Numbered from the stretch's first letter, positions 35,157 through 44,292 are shown. The stretch: 64,000 nucleotides of DNA from Pseudomonadota bacterium (GCA_026399755.1 JAPLQI010000051.1:24085-88084), one strand, 5' to 3'. Notes: a model not told the origin generated them from the letters alone. Made by a program: numbers and translations.

Positions 35157-36264
35157 ATTTAGCCTGACCCTGATTGCCCTGATCCTTGTAGGCTGTGGCA
35201 AAGAAGCCGCAAAAGAAAAAACTGAGCGCCCTCCCCAGCAAGTTACGGCCACCACAACGCAGACTGCCGATATTGCGCTTAATTTAAGTGCCCAAGGCCA
35301 CGTTAGCCCGCTTGATCAAGTGGAAGTACGCCCGCAAACAAGTGGCTTGATTAGTAAAGTCCATTTTAAAGAAGGCGATCAAATCCGCGCGGGCCAGCTT
35401 TTATTTAGCCTAGACGCCAGAACCGACGAAGCTAATGTGCGCCAAGCCACTGCCAAACTCGCACAAAGCCAAGCCCAGCTTGCTGCGGCAGAACGGGATT
35501 ACACCCGCTCTAAAGAGCTGGCGCTGCAAAGCTTTATCTCAAAAACCGCACTCGATATTGCCCAAAGCAAATTAGAAACCCTGCAAGCCACACTCGCTGC
35601 AGAGCGTGCTGCGGTGGATGCTGCAAAAATTAATTTATCTTATTCGCAAATCAAAGCGCCGCTCAGTGGCCGTGCAGGTTTGGTTGAGGTGCACACCGGC
35701 AGCTATGTGCAACCGAGTATCGCCATACCGCTAGTGACCATCAGCCAACTGGACCCGATCACTGTGGCGTTCAGCCTGCCTGAGAGAGACCTTGCCACCT
35801 TACAAAACGCCCCTAGCCCTGTGTTGGTGAGCGCCTCCTTAGCCAATGGCGATAAAATACAAGGCAAACTGAGCTTTATCGATAACGCCGTTAATTCAAG
35901 CTCGGGCACGATCGCCTTAAAAGCTGAATTTGCTAACCCTAAAAATCTACTCTGGCCAGGGGCTTTTGTGCCAGTAAAAGTGGCTGCTGGCACGCTTAAA
36001 AACGCCGTAGTTCTGCCAACTCAAGCCGTGCAAACCGGCCCAGATCATCGCTTTGTTTTTGCGATTCAGGCTGATCAAACGGTTAAAGCGATTCAGGTGG
36101 AGTTGCTGCAAGTTGAAAATGAGCGCGCCGTAGTCAGCGGCATAGGCAGCAATATCAAAGTGGTGAAGGAAGGCGGGCAAAATCTGCGAGAAGGCAGCAA
36201 AGTTCGCGAAGCCAAAAAGCGTGACGCAAGTGCGCCAAAAACTGCCGCTAGTGCCGAAAAATGA
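35149..36264 (+). CDS. RND efflux periplasmic adaptor lipoprotein
   Basis: A 371-residue membrane-fusion protein that bridges an RND pump and an outer-membrane channel. The lipobox LVGCGK puts the lipidated Cys at residue 15. It shows the barrel-sandwich half-motifs GLISKVHFKEGDQIRAGQLLFSLD (about 65-88) and IKAPLSGRAGLVEVHTGSYV (about 165-185) around an alpha-hairpin (LAQSQAQLAAAERDYTRSKEL), then beta-barrel and MP domains. Similar to MdtA/MexA-type proteins. The start overlaps the lplT stop, so synthesis may be coupled to lplT, and the pump gene follows after 67 bp. Confidence 0.9.
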   Translation: MTKFSLTLIALILVGCGKEAAKEKTERPPQQVTATTTQTADIALNLSAQGHVSPLDQVEVRPQTSGLISKVHFKEGDQIRAGQLLFSLDARTDEANVRQATAKLAQSQAQLAAAERDYTRSKELALQSFISKTALDIAQSKLETLQATLAAERAAVDAAKINLSYSQIKAPLSGRAGLVEVHTGSYVQPSIAIPLVTISQLDPITVAFSLPERDLATLQNAPSPVLVSASLANGDKIQGKLSFIDNAVNSSSGTIALKAEFANPKNLLWPGAFVPVKVAAGTLKNAVVLPTQAVQTGPDHRFVFAIQADQTVKAIQVELLQVENERAVVSGIGSNIKVVKEGGQNLREGSKVREAKKRDASAPKTAASAEK

Positions 36265-36331
36265 ATATTTCCCTAGAAAGCACTCATCAAACAATACCCA
36301 TGATTTCTGTATTTAAGAAGGAGATGCTCAA

Positions 36332-39300
36332 ATGAATATCTCCTTAATCAGTATTAATAAGCCCATCGCAACTACACTCCTGTGGCTCGCGGTGGTGGTG
36401 GCTGGGGTAGTGGCTTGGTTTAATCTGCCGATCTCGGCCCTGCCCTCTTTTAATATGCCCACCATCGAGGTGTCTGGCAGCTTGCCCGGTGCCAGCCCAG
36501 AAACGATGTCCACCTCAGTGGCTACCCCGCTTGAAAAGCAGTTTTCAACGATTCCCGGCCTTGCCGTTATTACCTCGAGTAGCACTCAGGGCAAGGTATC
36601 GCTGACGCTGGAGTTCGACGCCAATCGCAATATCGATGACGCGGCTGTTGACGTGCAAGCCGCGCTCTATCGCGCTTCCCGCGGTCTGCCTAAAGATATG
36701 ACCAGCCCGCCCAGCTACCGCAAAGTAAACCCTGCGGATGCGCCGGTGCTGATGGTGGGGATTAACTCACCATCGATGAGCTTGGCCGAGCTGAACGATT
36801 ACGGCGACAACCTGATTTCCCCCACGCTATCTACCCTGAATGGCGTAGCACAGGTGACGGTTTACGGGCAAAAACGCTTTGCCGTACGCGTGCAAGTCAA
36901 CCCAGAGCTATTGGCCGCAAGGGATATGACGCTGGCCGAGTTATCCGCCGCACTTAAATCTGCCAATGCCAATAGCCCCGTTGGCCAGCTTGATGGCAAG
37001 CGCCAAGTGCTAGCGCTACAAGCCAATGAGCAGCTTAAAAATGCCGCAGATTTTTCTAACTTAATTGTTGCGCAAAAGAATCAGCAACCGGTGCGCCTCT
37101 CTGATGTCGCCACAGTAGAAGACAGCGTGCAAGACGTGAAAAGCGGCAGCTGGATTAACGGCGAGCGCTCCATCGTACTGGCCGTAATGCGCCAGTCGGA
37201 TGCCAATACCGTGGCCGTGGTCGACGCCATTAAAGCCGCCTTGCCGCAATTAAAATCGCAAATGCCTGAATCAGTGAATGTGCAAGTCTTGAACGACAGA
37301 TCGCAATCGGTGCGCGAAGCCATTCACGATGTAAACCTCACCATGTTGCTGACTATGCTGCTGGTGGTGGGTGTGATTCTGCTGTTTTTACGCCGCGCTG
37401 CGGCCACGCTGATTCCGGCCTTATCACTACCGATCTCGCTAATTGGCACTTTTGCGCTGATGCACTGGCTGGGTTATAGCCTAGACAATATCTCGCTGAT
37501 GGGGCTGACCATTGCCATTGGTTTGGTGGTGGATGATGCGATTGTGGTGCTTGAAAACATCATGCGCCACGTTGAAAACGGCATGAAGCCCATGGAAGCG
37601 GCCATTCAGGGCGCGCAGGAAGTCGGCTTTACCGTGGTCTCGATTTCGGTATCGCTGATTGCCGTGTTTATCCCAATTTTCTTTATGCCCGGCACCATTG
37701 GCCTACTGTTCCATGAATTTGCCGCCGTCGTTACCTTAGCGATTATGGTGTCTGCCGTGGTGGCGCTGACGCTGATCCCGATGCTGGCCGCGCGTTATAT
37801 TAAGCACGAAGCGCCGGACGCCCATGTGCCTGCATGGAGCCGCTTTTTTGAGCGAGGTTTTAATGGCCTGCTTAGCGCCTATCAACGCACGCTAGATTGG
37901 AGCTTAGGCCGACGCAAGCTGATGTTGATCATTGCCCTTGCCACCTTTGTGCTCACAGGCTGGCTGTATCAATCCATGCCTAAGGGCTTTTTCCCTGAAG
38001 AAGACATCGGCCAAATTCAGGCCAGCTCTGAGGGCCCGCAGGATATTGCCTACCCTGCCATGCTTAAATTGCATACCGAAGTAGCCGAGCGGATTCAAAA
38101 AAATCCCAACGTAAACGTGGTGGTTTCTAGTTTGTCTAGCGGCAACCGTGGCCGGATGTTTATTACCTTAAAGCCGCGTAATCAGCGGCTTTCTATGGAA
38201 AAAACCGTAGCCAGCCTGCGTAAAGACACTAGCGGGATTACCGGCATATCGGTGTTTTTTAACCCGACCCAAAACTTGAAGATTGGCGCACGCAGCTCAA
38301 AAAGCCGCTACCAATACACCCTGCAAGCAGTGCAATCGGACGAGCTGAGTGATTGGTCAGACAAGCTGATGCGCGCCATGCGCCAATCGCCCATCTTTAC
38401 CGAAGTCACCTCAGACACCGAAAAGCGCGGCCTGCAAGCAAGGCTCAATATCGACAGAGACAAGGCCCAAACCTTAGGCATCGATATGCAAAACCTGCGC
38501 GAAACGCTGTACGGCGCATTTGGCGAGCGCGAAATCAGCACCATTTACCTGCCGCAAGACAGCTACTCGGTACTGATGCAGCTTGGTGACGATTATCGCC
38601 GTGATGAATCGGCAATCAATAAGCTCTACGCCCGCAGTAATAGCGGCGTCTTAGTGCCGATCTCGGCGTTTTCTAGCGTCGAGCGCATCATGACCAATAA
38701 CGCCATCAACCACCAAGGCCAACTGCCTGCGGTAACGCTGTCGTTTAATATGGCCGAAGGTAAAACGCTCTCGGACGCCGCTGCCAAAATCGAAGCCCTG
38801 AAGCAAGAAATCCAGCTGCCGCCTAAAATATTTGGCGAATTCGCAGGGGACGCCGCTGTATTTCAGCAGTCACAAAACACCCAGCTCTGGCTGATTTTGG
38901 TGGCCGTGGCAGTGATTTATGTGATTCTGGGCGTGCTGTATGAAAGCTGGATACATCCGCTCACCATTCTGGCGGGTATTCCATCGGCTGCCGTTGGGGC
39001 GCTGATTGCGCTGGATATTGTCGGCCTGCCACTCACCTTTATCGCCATGGTCGGGATTTTGCTCTTGATTGGTATCGTCAAGAAAAACGCTATTATGATG
39101 ATCGACTTTGCGCTAGAAGCCGAGCGCAAAGAAGGCAAAGCGCCTATGGATGCAATTCGTGAAGCCTGCTTATTGCGATTCCGCCCCATTATGATGACTA
39201 CGCTGGCCGCCATTATGGGTGCCATGCCCATCGCCATCGGTATCGGCGCAGGCGCTGAGCTACGCCAGCCCATGGGCGTGGCAGTAGTCGGCGGCTTAGT

Positions 39301-39388
39301 GCTATCGCAGCTCATCACCCTCTACATCACCCCTGCGCTCTACTTAAGCTTTGACGGCTTGCAAAAGCGCTGGCAGAAAGCCAAATAA
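36332..39388 (+). CDS. RND multidrug efflux pump (HAE-1 family inner-membrane subunit)
   Basis: A 1018-residue proton-driven exporter of the AcrB/MdtB/MexF class. The two-fold repeat is clear: an N-terminal helix, a large periplasmic loop starting SALPSFNMPTIEVSGSLPGASPETM, a block of six helices with IGLVVDDAIVVLENIMRHVENG (conserved TM4 double Asp for proton transfer) and IPIFFMPGT, a second loop, and a second block with GIVKKNAIMMIDFALEAERKEGK and RFRPIMMTTLAAIMGAMPIAIG. Start supported by AAGGAGATGCTCAA. No outer-membrane channel gene is adjacent, so the pair must borrow a TolC-like protein. Substrates unknown. Confidence 0.94.
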   Translation: MNISLISINKPIATTLLWLAVVVAGVVAWFNLPISALPSFNMPTIEVSGSLPGASPETMSTSVATPLEKQFSTIPGLAVITSSSTQGKVSLTLEFDANRNIDDAAVDVQAALYRASRGLPKDMTSPPSYRKVNPADAPVLMVGINSPSMSLAELNDYGDNLISPTLSTLNGVAQVTVYGQKRFAVRVQVNPELLAARDMTLAELSAALKSANANSPVGQLDGKRQVLALQANEQLKNAADFSNLIVAQKNQQPVRLSDVATVEDSVQDVKSGSWINGERSIVLAVMRQSDANTVAVVDAIKAALPQLKSQMPESVNVQVLNDRSQSVREAIHDVNLTMLLTMLLVVGVILLFLRRAAATLIPALSLPISLIGTFALMHWLGYSLDNISLMGLTIAIGLVVDDAIVVLENIMRHVENGMKPMEAAIQGAQEVGFTVVSISVSLIAVFIPIFFMPGTIGLLFHEFAAVVTLAIMVSAVVALTLIPMLAARYIKHEAPDAHVPAWSRFFERGFNGLLSAYQRTLDWSLGRRKLMLIIALATFVLTGWLYQSMPKGFFPEEDIGQIQASSEGPQDIAYPAMLKLHTEVAERIQKNPNVNVVVSSLSSGNRGRMFITLKPRNQRLSMEKTVASLRKDTSGITGISVFFNPTQNLKIGARSSKSRYQYTLQAVQSDELSDWSDKLMRAMRQSPIFTEVTSDTEKRGLQARLNIDRDKAQTLGIDMQNLRETLYGAFGEREISTIYLPQDSYSVLMQLGDDYRRDESAINKLYARSNSGVLVPISAFSSVERIMTNNAINHQGQLPAVTLSFNMAEGKTLSDAAAKIEALKQEIQLPPKIFGEFAGDAAVFQQSQNTQLWLILVAVAVIYVILGVLYESWIHPLTILAGIPSAAVGALIALDIVGLPLTFIAMVGILLLIGIVKKNAIMMIDFALEAERKEGKAPMDAIREACLLRFRPIMMTTLAAIMGAMPIAIGIGAGAELRQPMGVAVVGGLVLSQLITLYITPALYLSFDGLQKRWQKAK

Positions 39389-39391
39389 GAG

Positions 39392-39420
39392 AAAGGCCAG
39401 CGCATGCGCTGGCCTTTTTT
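39392..39420. terminator. Terminator of the RND operon
   Basis: Perfect palindrome AAAGGCCAGCGCATGCGCTGGCCTTT (13-bp arms) with six T residues at the plus-strand end. Confidence 0.93.
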
Positions 39421-39504
39421 AATATTCCATTTAAATACAATGCATTTGCTGATTAAAATTTAATCAGCCAAAAAACCCGCCAACAGAACAAAGACTTAGC
39501 TCAC

Positions 39505-39513
39505 TTATCCACA
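39505..39513 (+). other. Consensus DnaA box
   Basis: TTATCCACA, an exact match to the DnaA box consensus, within an imperfect hairpin (CCACAG with CTGTGG, TTATCC with GGATAA) ending near 39552. Isolated; no other box or origin feature was found around it, so it may be chance. Confidence 0.4.
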
Positions 39514-39575
39514 GAGCACTCACAGCCTTGTGCCTGTGGAACGGGGATAAACGGTAAGGCTTTGTGAGTAGCCTG

Positions 39576-40889
39576 TTATAGGTTGTAAACCAAGATCAAA
39601 GCGATCAATGCCGGTGCAACGATGCGGCACATCCACTTCATTCCCCAGTTTAAAACAGGGCTGAGTTCTAGCTCGGCTTCGATTACGGGCCAGATTTTCC
39701 AGCCTGCAAACAGCGCTGTGCCGATGCCGCCCAAAGGTAGCAGGATGTTGGACGCGCTGTAATCCATCAGCTCAAACACATTGCGGCCAAACCATTTGTA
39801 TTCGCCCAGCACACCAAACGAGAGCGAGGCAGGAATACCGGCCAGAAACACCAAGAGGGTAATCACGCCAGTGGTGGCTTTACGCGGCAGATTCCATTCA
39901 TCAATGGGATATACCGCAATCAGCTCAAGCAAAGAAACGGATGAAGTAAGTGCTGCAACTAAGAGCAATGCAAAGAACGCCACCGCAAAGAATTGGCCAA
40001 AAGGCAGATGGTTAAACACGACCGGCATGGTCATATAGGTAAGGCCCGGGCCTGCTGCGGCATCTAAACCAAAGGCGGTAATCGCTGGGAAAATCATCAG
40101 GCCAGCCAGAATAGAGGTCATGGTGGTTAAGCCCGTTACCCACATCGCGGCATTGGTGAGCTTTACATCGCGCCCAAGGTAAGAGCCGTAAGCCAGCATG
40201 CAGCCTGCGCCCACCGATAGCGAGAAAAACGCCAAACCTAGCGCATCGACCAGCATTTTTGAATTTACTTTAGAGAAATCTGGCGCTAAAAAGGCGATCA
40301 CGCCCGCTCCTGCGCCCGGCAGGGTTAAGGAGCGAATAATCAGTCCCAGCATCAGCAAAAATAAGGCAGGCATCAGCACCTTACCTGCACGCTCAATGCC
40401 TTTTTGAATGCCAAACATGACGACGATCAGAGTGAGCAAGGCAAAGACAGCATGCGTGATAATCGGCTCGATGGGGCTAGAAACGTATTGCCCAAACAGT
40501 GCGCCCAAGGCCTTGGGATCATTACTCATCACGCGGCCATCGATGGCGCGCAGCAGATAGCCTATGGTCCAGCCGCCGACCACGCTGTAGAAAGAAAACA
40601 CCGTTAAGCCGCACAGCACGCCGATATAGCCAACCGCAGACCAGCCCTTGCCACCCAGCTTTTTAAACGCCCCCACAGCACCACAAGCCGCAGCACGGCC
40701 AATGGCGATTTCGGCCAGCATCAGCGCAATGCCTAGGGTAAATGTGATCAGCACAAAGATAAGCAGAAACGCACCGCCACCATTCATGGCGGTTACGTAA
40801 GGGAATTTCCAGATTGAGCCTAAACCGACGGTTGCCCCGGCGGAGGCAAGAATAAAGCCGAGTTTAGAGCTCCATTGCGAACGAGACAT
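39576..40889 (-). CDS. NSS-family sodium-dependent amino-acid symporter 1 (candidate tryptophan transporter)
   Basis: A 437-residue membrane protein of the neurotransmitter:sodium symporter family (LeuT, TnaT, Tyt1, MhsT fold), with about 11-12 hydrophobic helices. The TM1 sodium/substrate site reads LGFILASAGATVGLGSIWKFPYVTAMNGGGAFLL, and TM6 to TM8 contain GLAFFSLSVGAGCMLAYGSYLG and FFALLLVAALTSSVSLLE. It is the last of three tandem paralogues. A short ORF encoding Trp-Trp-Arg-Phe-Tyr plus a terminator precedes it, which suggests attenuation by tRNA-Trp charging and hence Trp (or general aromatic) uptake. Substrate is inference. Confidence 0.92.
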   Translation of the reverse strand: MSRSQWSSKLGFILASAGATVGLGSIWKFPYVTAMNGGGAFLLIFVLITFTLGIALMLAEIAIGRAAACGAVGAFKKLGGKGWSAVGYIGVLCGLTVFSFYSVVGGWTIGYLLRAIDGRVMSNDPKALGALFGQYVSSPIEPIITHAVFALLTLIVVMFGIQKGIERAGKVLMPALFLLMLGLIIRSLTLPGAGAGVIAFLAPDFSKVNSKMLVDALGLAFFSLSVGAGCMLAYGSYLGRDVKLTNAAMWVTGLTTMTSILAGLMIFPAITAFGLDAAAGPGLTYMTMPVVFNHLPFGQFFAVAFFALLLVAALTSSVSLLELIAVYPIDEWNLPRKATTGVITLLVFLAGIPASLSFGVLGEYKWFGRNVFELMDYSASNILLPLGGIGTALFAGWKIWPVIEAELELSPVLNWGMKWMCRIVAPALIALILVYNL

Positions 40890-40964
40890 ACGCTATTCCT
40901 AGTAGCGGCAAATCAGCCCAAAGCCATTTGCCAAGTAAATCTGCCACCGAATGCGCGAGCTAAA

Positions 40965-40990
40965 TAAAAGGCCGCCCTGTCGGCGGCCCC
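40965..40990 (-). terminator. Attenuator terminator (hairpin 3:4) before symporter 1
   Basis: On the minus strand GGCCGCC (within 40990-40982) pairs with GGCGGCC (40976-40970), loop about 5 nt, followed by TTTTATTTA. It lies 26 nt beyond the leader-peptide stop and about 75 nt before the symporter ATG. Confidence 0.82.
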
Positions 40991-41015
40991 ATAGATCAAT
41001 ACCCTAGGTGCCGCA

Positions 41016-41066
41016 CTAGTAAAAGCGCCACCAAGTTGCTGAGTGATTGAGTGTGTTCGTATTCAT
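41016..41066 (-). CDS. Trp-Trp leader peptide (attenuation)
   Basis: A 16-codon ORF, ATG at 41066 and TAG at 41016-41018, encoding MNTNTLNHSATWWRFY. Two adjacent Trp codons followed by Phe and Tyr are typical of attenuation leaders. Segment 1 (GGTGGCGC, 41032-41025, over the Trp codons) can pair with segment 2 (GCGGCACC, 41014-41007); segment 2 can instead pair with segment 3 (GGGGCCGC, 40990-40983); segment 3 also pairs with segment 4 in the terminator. A -35-like TTGACG is at 41098-41103; the -10 is poor and the ribosome site weak. Confidence 0.75.
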   Translation of the reverse strand: MNTNTLNHSATWWRFY

Positions 41067-41129
41067 GCTTTTTAGAATGCCTTGTAAGGAGACTGGCCGT
41101 CAAGTAGCAATTTTGAGTTGCCACAAGGT

Positions 41130-42443
41130 TTACAGATTTTTCACCAGCACCGTGGTAATCAAGATTGGCGCAAGATAGCGGCAGGTAATCAGCCAAGCTT
41201 GCCTTTTCCAGCCTTGCAAGCCCACTTCATCCACCAGCGAATCGCCTTTCCACCCCGCCAGCAATGCCAAGCCAATGCCACCAACAGGCATGGCTAGATT
41301 AGATACAAAGTAATCCATTGCATCAAAAATGCTTTTGCCAAAGATGCGCACATCAGACCAGATACCAAACGACCACGATGCCGGAATACCACAGAGGAAC
41401 ACGGCCAAGGCGATGCCAATTAACACCCAGCGACGTGGTAGTTTTAGATCGTCAACAAACCAGATGGCAATCAGCTCCAGCATCGCTACCGATGAAGACA
41501 AAGCAGCCATAGCCAGCAGAGCAAAAAAGGCAATTGCAAAACCCTGCCCAAACGGCAGATGCATAAACACCACTGGCATGGTCATAAAGGTCAGCCCCGG
41601 CCCCGCCGCTGGGTTTAAGCCAAAGGCCGCCACCGCAGGGAAAATCATCAGCCCAGCCAAGAGCGCAATCATTACCGCGAGAAACACCACCCACAGGGAT
41701 GCAGAAAGAATCTCTTCGCTGGAATGCATATAAGAGCCATAGGCCACCATCGCCCCCACGCCCAAAGACAGCGAGAAAAACGCCAGCCCCAAGGCCTCCA
41801 CCACCATAGAAGGATTAACACGGCTCCAATCTGGCGCTAAAAACTGCACCACACCCGCCCATGCGCCCGGCAGGGTTAAAGAGCGCAGCATCAGAATCAG
41901 CATAATAATAAACAGGGCTGGCATCAGCACCTTGCCCGCCCGCTCTATGCCTTTTTCGATGCCGCCCAGCACAATGCCTAAGGTTGCCAAGGTAAACAAC
42001 GCATGGGTGATTAAGGGTTTAATCGGGTCAGATACAAAGCTGCCAAACATCGCTTCTAATGCTTTTGGATCGGCACTGAGCACGCTGCCATCGATGGCCT
42101 TGCCAAGGTAAGCAAAAGTCCAGCCGCCTACCACGCTATAAAATGAAAACAGCACAAAGCCTGCGATCACTCCCAAGAGGCCCAAGAGCGCCCAAGGCTT
42201 GCCGCCAACCTTTTTAAACGCGCCTACCGCGCCATTGGCGGCCGAGCGGCCCAAGGCAATCTCGGCCATCATCAGTGCCAAGCCTAAGGTAAAACTAAAG
42301 ATCAGGAATAACAGCAAAAACGCCCCGCCACCGTTCATGGCTGTGACATAAGGAAATTTCCAAATCGCCCCCAGCCCAATGGCCGAGCCTGCCGCCGCCA
42401 GAATAAAGCCCAAACGCGAGCCCCAAGCATTACGTGTAGTCAT
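41130..42443 (-). CDS. NSS-family sodium-dependent amino-acid symporter 2
   Basis: A 437-residue paralogue of its two neighbours, with the same TM1 signature (LGFILAAAGSAIGLGAIWKFPYVTAMNGGGAFLLL), GLAFFSLSLGVGAMVAYGSYMHS, and FFALLAMAALSSSVAMLELIA. About 11-12 helices; function as a sodium-driven importer of an amino acid follows from the family. The region upstream holds only a GGGCTG-TAAA-CAGCCC hairpin (42478-42493 area) and then repeat B copy 3, so if it once had an attenuator leader like its neighbours, that has been lost. Substrate unknown, aromatic or other hydrophobic amino acid likely by paralogy. Confidence 0.92.
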   Translation of the reverse strand: MTTRNAWGSRLGFILAAAGSAIGLGAIWKFPYVTAMNGGGAFLLLFLIFSFTLGLALMMAEIALGRSAANGAVGAFKKVGGKPWALLGLLGVIAGFVLFSFYSVVGGWTFAYLGKAIDGSVLSADPKALEAMFGSFVSDPIKPLITHALFTLATLGIVLGGIEKGIERAGKVLMPALFIIMLILMLRSLTLPGAWAGVVQFLAPDWSRVNPSMVVEALGLAFFSLSLGVGAMVAYGSYMHSSEEILSASLWVVFLAVMIALLAGLMIFPAVAAFGLNPAAGPGLTFMTMPVVFMHLPFGQGFAIAFFALLAMAALSSSVAMLELIAIWFVDDLKLPRRWVLIGIALAVFLCGIPASWSFGIWSDVRIFGKSIFDAMDYFVSNLAMPVGGIGLALLAGWKGDSLVDEVGLQGWKRQAWLITCRYLAPILITTVLVKNL

Positions 42444-42477
42444 AAAATATCCTGCGTTTTTTAATTAAATAAGCTTG

Positions 42478-42493
42478 GGGCTGTTTACAGCCC
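42478..42493. other. Hairpin upstream of symporter 2
   Basis: GGGCTGTTTACAGCCC, a perfect 6-bp stem with 4-base loop, followed on the minus strand by AAGCTTATTT. Weak as terminator; possible remnant of an attenuator. Confidence 0.5.
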
Positions 42494-42530
42494 ATAAGCA
42501 TTCAACAAATCTAAAACAAGGCTTTGTATT

Positions 42531-42757
42531 TAGTGCCTTCGGCACGTTGATTTAGGAGCGGTAGCCACCGCAGGGCCTTCCTTTCTTGCTTCGCCAAGAA
42601 ACGAAGCCAAAGAAGGCGACCCCACGAAACACGAAAGCCCCTGCGCTGCGGACAATCGAGTCGGCGGCGGGCGGGATTGGCTCGCTGCCTCGCTCCCTTG
42701 CCGAAACCCCGCCCCGCTTGTTCCTCTCTCCGGCGTGTTTCAAGGGGACGATTAAGC
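42531..42757 (-). repeat. Dispersed ~230-bp repeat B, copy 3
   Basis: Reverse-strand copy, TAGTGCCTTCGGCACGTTGA at its left end and TTTCAAGGGGACGATTAAGC at its right. Closest to copy 1, including TTTCTTGCTTCGCCAAGAAA. Upstream in its own orientation, after about 80 bp, is repeat A copy 3; the spacer resembles that between A1 and B1. Together these fill the 475-bp gap between symporters 2 and 3. Confidence 0.85.
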
Positions 42758-42835
42758 TCCCTGCAATGAGCCGGAATGTCCCCAACTGGGGCTAAGATTG
42801 AAAGTACTTAAAAACCAAAAAAATGAACTCAACTC

Positions 42836-42901
42836 AAAAAGGTTTTCCTCCGTGAAACTCCGTGTTCTCTGTGGCCTCCGTGGTTCAAGATTTGGGTTTT
42901 A
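42836..42901 (-). repeat. Dispersed repeat A, copy 3
   Basis: Reverse-strand copy: CTCCGTGAAACTCCGTGTTC core, then GTGGTTCAAGATTTGGGTTTT. It abuts the 3' end of symporter 3. Confidence 0.8.
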
Positions 42902-42918
42902 AATTTTATCTAAAACAT

Positions 42919-44235
42919 TTAAAGATTCTTCACCAAAATCACCGCAATCGATAAAGGCGCGACTACACGGCAGCTCCATTTGAGGCCAAAGAGTGCCAAG
43001 CCAGATAGGCCAGAATGCTCTTCCAATAGTGGCCATACACGCCAGCCTGCAAACAGCGCCACACCGATTCCGCCCAGCGGCATCATCACATTGGAGACGC
43101 TGTAATCCATCAGGTCAAAAATGGTTTTGCCGAAGAATTTCACGTCGGCCCAAGGGCCAAAGGACAGCGATGCGGGGATGCCGCAGAGGAAGACAGCCAG
43201 TGATAACCATAGAATCACTTTGCGACGTGGCAGTTTGTATTCATCCAGAAAGAGTGTGGCAATTAACTCGAGCATTGATACCGAAGACGTTAACGCGGCC
43301 ACCGAGAGCAGAGCAAAGAAGGCGATAGCGAAGATTTGACCGAAAGGCAGGCTGGCAAACACTACCGGCATGGTCATAAAGGTCAGGCCCGGGCCTGCGC
43401 TTGGATCAAGCTTAAAGGCAAACAGCGCAGGGAAAATCATCAGCCCGGCTAAAATCGCCACGGTACAAGACAAGCCCACCACCCAAGCAGCCGAGTGTAA
43501 TACCGGCGTTTCTTGTTTTACGTAAGAGCCGTAAGCAATCATGCCGCCCGTGCCTAAAGACAGCGAGAAAAACGCGAGGCCCAAGGCATCAACCACCATA
43601 GCAGGAGTCAGCTTAGAGAAATCAGGGGCAAAGAAAGCCACCACGCCTTGCCATGCACCCGGCAGCGTTAAGGATCGGGCAATCAGAATCAGCATGATGA
43701 TAAACAGGCCCGGCATCAGCAATTTGCTGGCGCGCTCAATGCCTTTTTCGATGCCACCAATCACAATGCCCAGCGTCGCCAGTACAAATACACCGTGGGT
43801 CAGAATCGGCCAGTAAGGATTAGATACATAGTGCTCGAAAGTATCTTTAAGCACCTTGGTGTCGGTAGTCAACACCGAGCCATCCATGGCCAGCGCAAGG
43901 TAAGCCAACGTCCAGCCGCCCACTACGCTGTAAAAGCTGTAGAGCACAAAGCCTGCAAAAATCCCCATCATGCCGATCAGCGGCCAAGATTTACCGGCCA
44001 GCTTGCGGAACATCCCCACCGGACCCGTTTGTGCGCTTCGGCCCAGCGTAAACTCCACTACCATTTGGGCAAGGCCCAAGGTAAAGCTAAAAAATAAGAA
44101 CAGCAGTAAAAACACGCCACCGCCATTCATGGCCGTCACGTAAGGGAATTTCCAAATAGCGCCAAGGCCAATGGCAGAGCCTGCAGCAGCAAGGATAAAT
44201 CCCAGCTTAGAGCCCCAGTTAGAGCGAGTAGTCAT
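42919..44235 (-). CDS. NSS-family sodium-dependent amino-acid symporter 3 (candidate tyrosine transporter)
   Basis: A 438-residue paralogue of the two preceding symporters. TM1 reads LGFILAAAGSAIGLGAIWKFPYVTAMNGGGVFLLL; later GLAFFSLSLGTGGMIAYGSYVKQ and FFALLSVAALTSSVSMLELIATLF. It is the upstream member of the tandem set. A Tyr-rich leader ORF (44341-44418) and terminator hairpin precede it, which points to control by tRNA-Tyr charging; tyrosine-specific NSS transporters are known (Tyt1 of Fusobacterium). The substrate is therefore inferred, not shown. The start ATG at 44235 follows AAAAAAAGGACCACATC, a good ribosome site. Confidence 0.92.
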   Translation of the reverse strand: MTTRSNWGSKLGFILAAAGSAIGLGAIWKFPYVTAMNGGGVFLLLFLFFSFTLGLAQMVVEFTLGRSAQTGPVGMFRKLAGKSWPLIGMMGIFAGFVLYSFYSVVGGWTLAYLALAMDGSVLTTDTKVLKDTFEHYVSNPYWPILTHGVFVLATLGIVIGGIEKGIERASKLLMPGLFIIMLILIARSLTLPGAWQGVVAFFAPDFSKLTPAMVVDALGLAFFSLSLGTGGMIAYGSYVKQETPVLHSAAWVVGLSCTVAILAGLMIFPALFAFKLDPSAGPGLTFMTMPVVFASLPFGQIFAIAFFALLSVAALTSSVSMLELIATLFLDEYKLPRRKVILWLSLAVFLCGIPASLSFGPWADVKFFGKTIFDLMDYSVSNVMMPLGGIGVALFAGWRVWPLLEEHSGLSGLALFGLKWSCRVVAPLSIAVILVKNL

Positions 44236-44292
44236 GATGTGGTCCTTTTTTTGTCGAGCTCAAGAACCAACAAATCAGGCAGGCCAAAATGC

